Positions 5,667 to 8,418 of a DNA stretch of 8,418 nucleotides are shown in pieces (the first letter of the stretch is position 1; each line of letters opens with the position of its first letter). The notes below the pieces were generated by a model. It ran no database searches, was not told where the DNA came from, and was given only the letters and a program-made list of their open reading frames with translations. Position numbers and translations under genes: made by a program. The stretch lies in the NCBI GenBank assembly GCA_017935825.1, contig JAGBGW010000191.1:1-8418 (forward strand). Reading direction: 5' to 3'. This DNA is from Clostridia bacterium. Lineage in GTDB: Bacteria > Bacillota > Clostridia > Christensenellales > Maliibacteriaceae.

Positions 5667-6830
5667 ATGAACAGCTTCATGCAAATGGATCAAACTTACG
5701 TGGCAGGCACCTACGGGCGCTTCCCCGTGGAGCTGGTGGATGGCAAAGGCAGCATTGCGCTGGACATCCACGGCAAGTCTTATATTGATTTAGGTTCCGG
5801 CATCGGCGTGACGGCCTTCGGCTACTGCGACGACGTGTGGATGAATGCGGTCACTGCTCAGCTTGGAAAACTGCAGCACACCTCCAATTTGTACTACACC
5901 GAGCCTTGCGCACAGCTTGCAAAGGCACTGTGCGAAAAGACGGGGATGAAGAAGGTCTTCTTCTCCAACTCAGGTGCAGAGGCAAACGAGTGTGCCATCA
6001 AGGTGGCAAGAAAGTACTCTGCACAGAAAAAGGGTGCGGATTGCTTCAACATCATCACCTTGAACATGAGCTTCCACGGAAGAACGCTGACCACGCTGGC
6101 GGCGACGGGACAGGATCATTTCCATCACGATTTCCTGCCGCTGACGAAGGGGTTCATCCACGTGGATGCCAACGATATCGAAGCGCTTCACGCAGCTGTG
6201 GATGAAAAAACCGCAGGCATCATGATCGAGATCGTGCAGGGTGAAGGCGGTGTCAATCCTCTGGATGAAGCCTACATCAAAGAATGTGCAAAGATCGCAT
6301 CTGAGCAGGATATCCCCCTGATCATCGATGAGGTGCAGACCGGCAACGGCAGAACGGGCAAGCTTTACAGCTACATGCACTTTGGTATCTGCCCCGACAT
6401 CGTCTCCACCGCAAAGGGCTTGGGCGGCGGTCTGCCCATCGGCGCCACGCTGATGAGCGAGAAGGTGCAAAATGTCCTGTCCGCAGGCGATCACGGCTCC
6501 ACCTACGGCGGCAATCCCGTCTGCAGCGCAGGTGCACTTTCCGTCATCCAGCGTCTGGACGATGCCTTCCTTACAGAAGTACAGAAAAAGAGCGACTATA
6601 TCTTTGCCGCACTCAACGGTGCAAAGGGTGTGGAAAGCGTATCGGGTCTTGGTCTTATGATCGGCATCAAGACAGAAAAACCTGCCCGCGATGTGGTCAA
6701 CGCCTGCCTCGCACGCGGTGTGATGTGCCTGACGGCAAAGGACAAAGTCCGCCTCCTGCCCGCACTGAACATCCCCATGGAAACACTGGCACAGGCCATC
6801 GAAGTCATCAAAGAAGTTTGCGCGGAATAA
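5667..6830 (+). CDS. argD: Acetylornithine aminotransferase
   Basis: A PLP-dependent class III aminotransferase converting N-acetylglutamate semialdehyde and glutamate to N-acetylornithine and 2-oxoglutarate. The protein has 387 residues, usual for the family. Visible motifs: SGAEANE (102-108) for the cofactor phosphate, FHGRT (136-140) stacking on the PLP ring, DEVQTGNGRTG (221-231) with D221 binding the pyridine nitrogen, the Schiff-base lysine K250 in STAKGLGGGLPIGA, GSTYGGNP (277-284), and VRLLPALNIP (361-370) with the carboxylate-binding arginine R362. The ATG at 5667 is chosen because GAGG (5655-5658, overlapping the argB stop) lies 8 nt upstream; an in-frame TTG at 5661 is too close to that site. 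It is the last gene of the operon. Some homologues also handle succinyldiaminopimelate or GABA, but the setting fixes the role. Confidence 0.95.
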   Translation: MNSFMQMDQTYVAGTYGRFPVELVDGKGSIALDIHGKSYIDLGSGIGVTAFGYCDDVWMNAVTAQLGKLQHTSNLYYTEPCAQLAKALCEKTGMKKVFFSNSGAEANECAIKVARKYSAQKKGADCFNIITLNMSFHGRTLTTLAATGQDHFHHDFLPLTKGFIHVDANDIEALHAAVDEKTAGIMIEIVQGEGGVNPLDEAYIKECAKIASEQDIPLIIDEVQTGNGRTGKLYSYMHFGICPDIVSTAKGLGGGLPIGATLMSEKVQNVLSAGDHGSTYGGNPVCSAGALSVIQRLDDAFLTEVQKKSDYIFAALNGAKGVESVSGLGLMIGIKTEKPARDVVNACLARGVMCLTAKDKVRLLPALNIPMETLAQAIEVIKEVCAE

Positions 6831-6838
6831 ACATAAAA

Positions 6839-6865
6839 CCCGTCTGTGTATATAACACAGACGGG
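6839..6865. terminator. Bidirectional intrinsic terminator between argD and the SLOG gene
   Basis: A perfect 11-bp stem CCCGTCTGTGT/ACACAGACGGG closes a 5-nt loop ATATA. On the plus strand it lies 8 nt after the argD stop and is followed by the T-rich CTTATTCTTCTT. On the minus strand it starts 1 nt after the SLOG stop codon and is followed by TTTTATGTTTATT. It should end both converging transcripts. Confidence 0.88.
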
Positions 6866-6866
6866 C

Positions 6867-7328
6867 TTATTCTTCTTCATAGAGATTCATCACGTTTAGC
6901 TTTCCTGATTTTGCTCGTCTACATGCATATTCCAACAGATTTCGTGCATTGCTTGCCGAATGCCAGGCATATGCAATCAAATAATCCGCATGATCGACCA
7001 TGTATCGATTCGCTCTGATGATTGCAGCTTTTCTAGGCACACGCTCCATATCGGGAGGATAAATTGTACCGTCAAAACCCTTCGGAGTTTTAATCGGTCG
7101 TTCACCGGGATGATATACCAACAAACGAAACAGCTGAATAGAAGGATATTTTTTCTTCAATTCCACAAGTATCCGTGATGCCAAGCGGTCAAAGCCGCCA
7201 TACCCACCAACAATAAATATTGTTACACCATATTGTGTAATATGTCGTTCAATCGTTTTTTCTAATGATACATACAGGCTTTCATCTGCTTCTCTATGTC
7301 CGATAAAAAAGCAACATTTTCCCCCCAC
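6867..7328 (-). CDS. SLOG-superfamily protein, YpsA/DUF1273-like
   Basis: A 153-residue single-domain protein with a Rossmann-like layout: beta1 ending in FFIGHR (7-12), a glycine-rich VGGYGGFDRLA (40-50), a central LLVYHPG strand (69-75), and RANRYMVDHADYLIAYAW (105-122), where YpsA-like proteins place a helix and strand. This pattern matches the YpsA/DUF1273 branch of the SLOG nucleotide-binding superfamily (relatives include DprA and LOG). At the site where many members have GGT before the last helix it has SASNARNLLEYA. Ligand and role are unknown. The start is GTG at 7328 with AAGGGG (7344-7339) ahead of it; the nearby ATG at 7336 is in another frame. Gene and regulator are divergent, and the region is more AT-rich than the arg genes, suggesting accessory DNA. 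Confidence 0.8.
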   Translation of the reverse strand: MGGKCCFFIGHREADESLYVSLEKTIERHITQYGVTIFIVGGYGGFDRLASRILVELKKKYPSIQLFRLLVYHPGERPIKTPKGFDGTIYPPDMERVPRKAAIIRANRYMVDHADYLIAYAWHSASNARNLLEYACRRAKSGKLNVMNLYEEE

Positions 7329-7339
7329 AGTTTCATCAC

Positions 7340-7368
7340 CCCTTTTGAGTTATTTTAACTCAAAAGGG
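7340..7368. promoter_or_regulatory. 29-bp perfect dyad, probable operator between the SLOG and XRE genes
   Basis: Two 13-nt arms (CCCTTTTGAGTTA at 7340-7352 and its exact complement at 7356-7368) flank TTT. A second dyad, TTAAC-N8-GTTAA (7355-7372), overlaps the right part. The palindrome covers the -10 of the likely SLOG promoter and both the -35 and the first base of the -10 of a likely XRE promoter. Its left arm also contributes the SLOG ribosome binding site. No T-run follows on the minus strand, and no plus-strand gene lies upstream, so a terminator is unlikely. Binding by the adjacent XRE protein is the simplest reading. Confidence 0.6.
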
Positions 7369-7373
7369 TTAAT
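7345..7373 (+). promoter_or_regulatory. Possible promoter of the XRE gene
   Basis: TTGAGT (7345-7350), 17 nt, GTTAAT (7368-7373) on the plus strand, each 4 of 6 to consensus. It overlaps the dyad almost completely, which would allow autoregulation. It is weaker than the opposing promoter. Confidence 0.4.
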
Positions 7374-7381
7374 CTTTTCAA
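7352..7381 (-). promoter_or_regulatory. Likely promoter of the SLOG gene
   Basis: TTGAAA (7381-7376), 18 nt, TAAAAT (7357-7352) on the minus strand; each hexamer matches 5 of 6 consensus bases. The start would be near 7345, giving a leader of under 20 nt. The -10 lies in the middle of the 29-bp dyad, so a bound repressor would block it. Confidence 0.5.
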
Positions 7382-7423
7382 TATGAAATGGGTATCCTTT
7401 GGATTAGAAACGAGGTGATACCC

Positions 7424-7666
7424 ATGAATGTTGGCGAAGCCGTTAAAGCTCGTATTTTGGAATTGTGCAGTGAATATAATCTTTCTATTAACAAGCTTTG
7501 TTCTATCAGTGGTGTAACGCAATCCACCGTTAACAATATCGTCAGTGGACGTAATAACAGTGCGACCGTTTCCACAATCAAAAAACTTTGCGATGGATTG
7601 GGCATCACTATTGAAGAATTTTTTCACAGCGAATTGTTCCGCGATTTGGAACAGGAAGTTAAATAA
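7424..7666 (+). CDS. Small XRE-family helix-turn-helix regulator
   Basis: An 80-residue DNA-binding protein made almost wholly of one HTH_3/Cro-C1 domain: helix 1 GEAVKARILELCSEY (4-18), helix 2 SINKLCSISG (21-30), recognition helix QSTVNNIVSG (33-42), then TVSTIKKLCDGLGITIEEFF (48-67), the standard last two helices. A short acidic tail follows and there is no sensor domain. The ATG at 7424 has GAGG (7412-7415) 8 nt upstream; an in-frame ATG at 7388 lacks a good site and would add 12 residues not typical of the family. It is divergent from the SLOG gene, with the 29-bp dyad between them as the likely target. Such small regulators often repress their own promoter and a neighbour; that is inference here. 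Confidence 0.88.
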   Translation: MNVGEAVKARILELCSEYNLSINKLCSISGVTQSTVNNIVSGRNNSATVSTIKKLCDGLGITIEEFFHSELFRDLEQEVK

Positions 7667-7701
7667 AAAACGTCTGTACATGTTTGCACAGACGTTTTTT
7701 T
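7665..7701. terminator. Bidirectional intrinsic terminator after the XRE gene
   Basis: The core stem CGTCTGT (7671-7677)/ACAGACG (7688-7694) is extended by six A facing a run of seven T. It overlaps the XRE stop codon (7664-7666). On the plus strand it ends in T7; on the minus strand the repeat-protein gene (stop at 7711) meets the same stem followed by TTTTTTATTT. It serves both converging genes. Confidence 0.88.
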
Positions 7702-7710
7702 CTTTTCGTA

Positions 7711-8418
7711 TTATGCTTTGGAACGCTTTCTGATGCAAAGGACACACGCCAGTGCGCTCAGGCTCAGCAGCAGATGTACTGCCCAAAGACCATAGCGGAA
7801 GGTATCCGAGGTTTTGGGAACATCCGCCGCACCGCCGCGTTGGATATGACCGCAGACGGAGCAAATGCCGTTTACGTAAGTATGCGCTGCAAAATCGCTT
7901 TGCGCACTGCACTTACATGCGTGCCAGTGAGAATCCTCATCCCTTTCCCACGTGCTGCCGAAGCTATGCTGATGCAGTGCGGGAATGACTTCCCCCTCGG
8001 CGATCTTTTCATTGCAGCCCAGGCAGTAAGTGTCACCGGTGTAACCATCTTCATACTCCGTTGCAGGCTTGGCACCGCGCACTTCCGTCTCGCCATCGTG
8101 GTTCGTTTTATCTGCCCGACCATAGGCTTTGCCGCAGGTATCACATACCGCCCGTTCATGGCAATTGGCTTCGCCGCCTACATGGTCGCCTTTGTCCGCA
8201 GCAACGCCGCATGTGCACTCGTGCCAATGGGATTGCTCATCGGTTTCCCAATCCTCACCGTAGTCATGATCGTGCAAGGCGGGGATCAGCTCACCCTTCT
8301 TGATCATTTCCTCGCAGCCAAGACAGTAGGTATCACCGGTGTAGCCGGATTCATTCTCTGTAGCAGGCTTGGCACCGCGCACTTCCGTCTCGCCATCGTG
8401 GTTCGTTTTATCTGCCTG
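7711..8418 (-). CDS. Cys/His-rich repeat surface protein, C-terminal part (5' end off right edge)
   Basis: The frame is open from the right edge to the TAA at 7711: 235 residues seen, start missing. It contains a 100-residue repeat. GYTGDTYCLGC occurs at 25-35 and 125-135, and DKTNHDGETEVRGAKPATE at 3-21 and 103-121. Each unit goes on with an SHWHxCxC motif, and the first unit adds NCHERAVCDTCG (85-96); the last is cut short with ICSVCG. Paired CxxC, CxC and His suggest metal binding or disulfides. After the repeats come VPKTSD (200-205), a hydrophobic segment (about 209-229) and a basic end RKRSKA: the layout of a sortase sorting signal, though VPKTSD is not canonical LPxTG. Similar CxxC/HWHxC repeats occur in large surface proteins of gut Clostridia, where their function is not established. 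A GTG at 8382 is internal to a repeat and is not the start. Confidence 0.82.
   Translation of the reverse strand, partial: QADKTNHDGETEVRGAKPATENESGYTGDTYCLGCEEMIKKGELIPALHDHDYGEDWETDEQSHWHECTCGVAADKGDHVGGEANCHERAVCDTCGKAYGRADKTNHDGETEVRGAKPATEYEDGYTGDTYCLGCNEKIAEGEVIPALHQHSFGSTWERDEDSHWHACKCSAQSDFAAHTYVNGICSVCGHIQRGGAADVPKTSDTFRYGLWAVHLLLSLSALACVLCIRKRSKA
8063..8416. repeat. Tandem 300-bp coding repeat with a 54-bp identical block
   Basis: Positions 8063-8116 and 8363-8416 are identical over 54 bases and exactly 300 bp apart. The 300-bp period continues at lower identity in both directions, matching the 100-residue protein unit. The second copy runs to the window edge, so more units may follow. 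Confidence 0.9.

Noticed and set aside
7340..7368. Intrinsic terminator reading of the 29-bp dyad
   Set aside because: It lies between two divergent starts, so no transcript is expected to end there, and there is no clear T-run on the minus side.
7711..8418. CRISPR array from the repeated sequence on the right
   Set aside because: The period is 300 bp, in frame and coding; it is a protein repeat, not short repeats with spacers.
1..8418. tRNA or rRNA genes, insertion sequence transposases, integrases, att sites
   Set aside because: None was seen on either strand; mobility is suggested only by the small palindromic repeats and base composition.

Overview
The window looks like a chromosomal segment from a Gram-positive, low-to-mid GC Clostridia-type organism (Bacillota, plausibly a gut Oscillospiraceae/Ruminococcaceae relative). 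The reasons are strong AGGAGG-type ribosome binding sites before nearly every gene, consensus sigma-A promoters, a DUF3267 membrane protein, a PrdX/ProXp-ala type tRNA editing protein, a YpsA-like SLOG protein, a CxxC-repeat surface protein with a sortase-like tail, and a degenerate hairpin repeat of a kind common in gut Clostridia. The assignment is inference from gene content, not a database match.

Layout. (1) 1-1071, minus: the N-terminal 357 residues of a PLD-nuclease/SF2-helicase fusion that runs off the left edge, with its own TTGACA-N17-TACGTT promoter. (2) 1072-1310: no gene; the helicase promoter plus two hairpin-rich repeats. (3) 1311-2400, minus: a two-gene unit, Ala-tRNA(Pro) editing protein followed 10 nt later by a DUF3267 HExxH membrane protein, from an extended -10 promoter. 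(4) 2401-2614: divergent control region with a perfect TTGACA-N17-TATAAT promoter and AT-rich dyads that may be ArgR operators. (5) 2615-6830, plus: compact argC-argJ-argB-argD operon ending in a strong bidirectional terminator. (6) 6867-7666: a divergent pair, a SLOG/YpsA-like protein (minus) and a small XRE regulator (plus), sharing a 29-bp perfect dyad between them. (7) 7711-8418, minus: the C-terminal part of a repeat surface protein, open at the right edge.

The four arg genes make up the cyclic route from glutamate to ornithine. ArgJ recycles the acetyl group from acetylornithine (and may also make acetylglutamate), ArgB phosphorylates acetylglutamate, ArgC reduces the acyl phosphate, and ArgD transaminates the semialdehyde to N-acetylornithine. 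Later steps (argF, argG, argH) are not in the window.

The arg block is ordinary metabolism and visibly more GC-rich than the flanking helicase and SLOG/XRE segments, which look like accessory DNA. The least explained part is the SLOG/XRE pair with its shared dyad.
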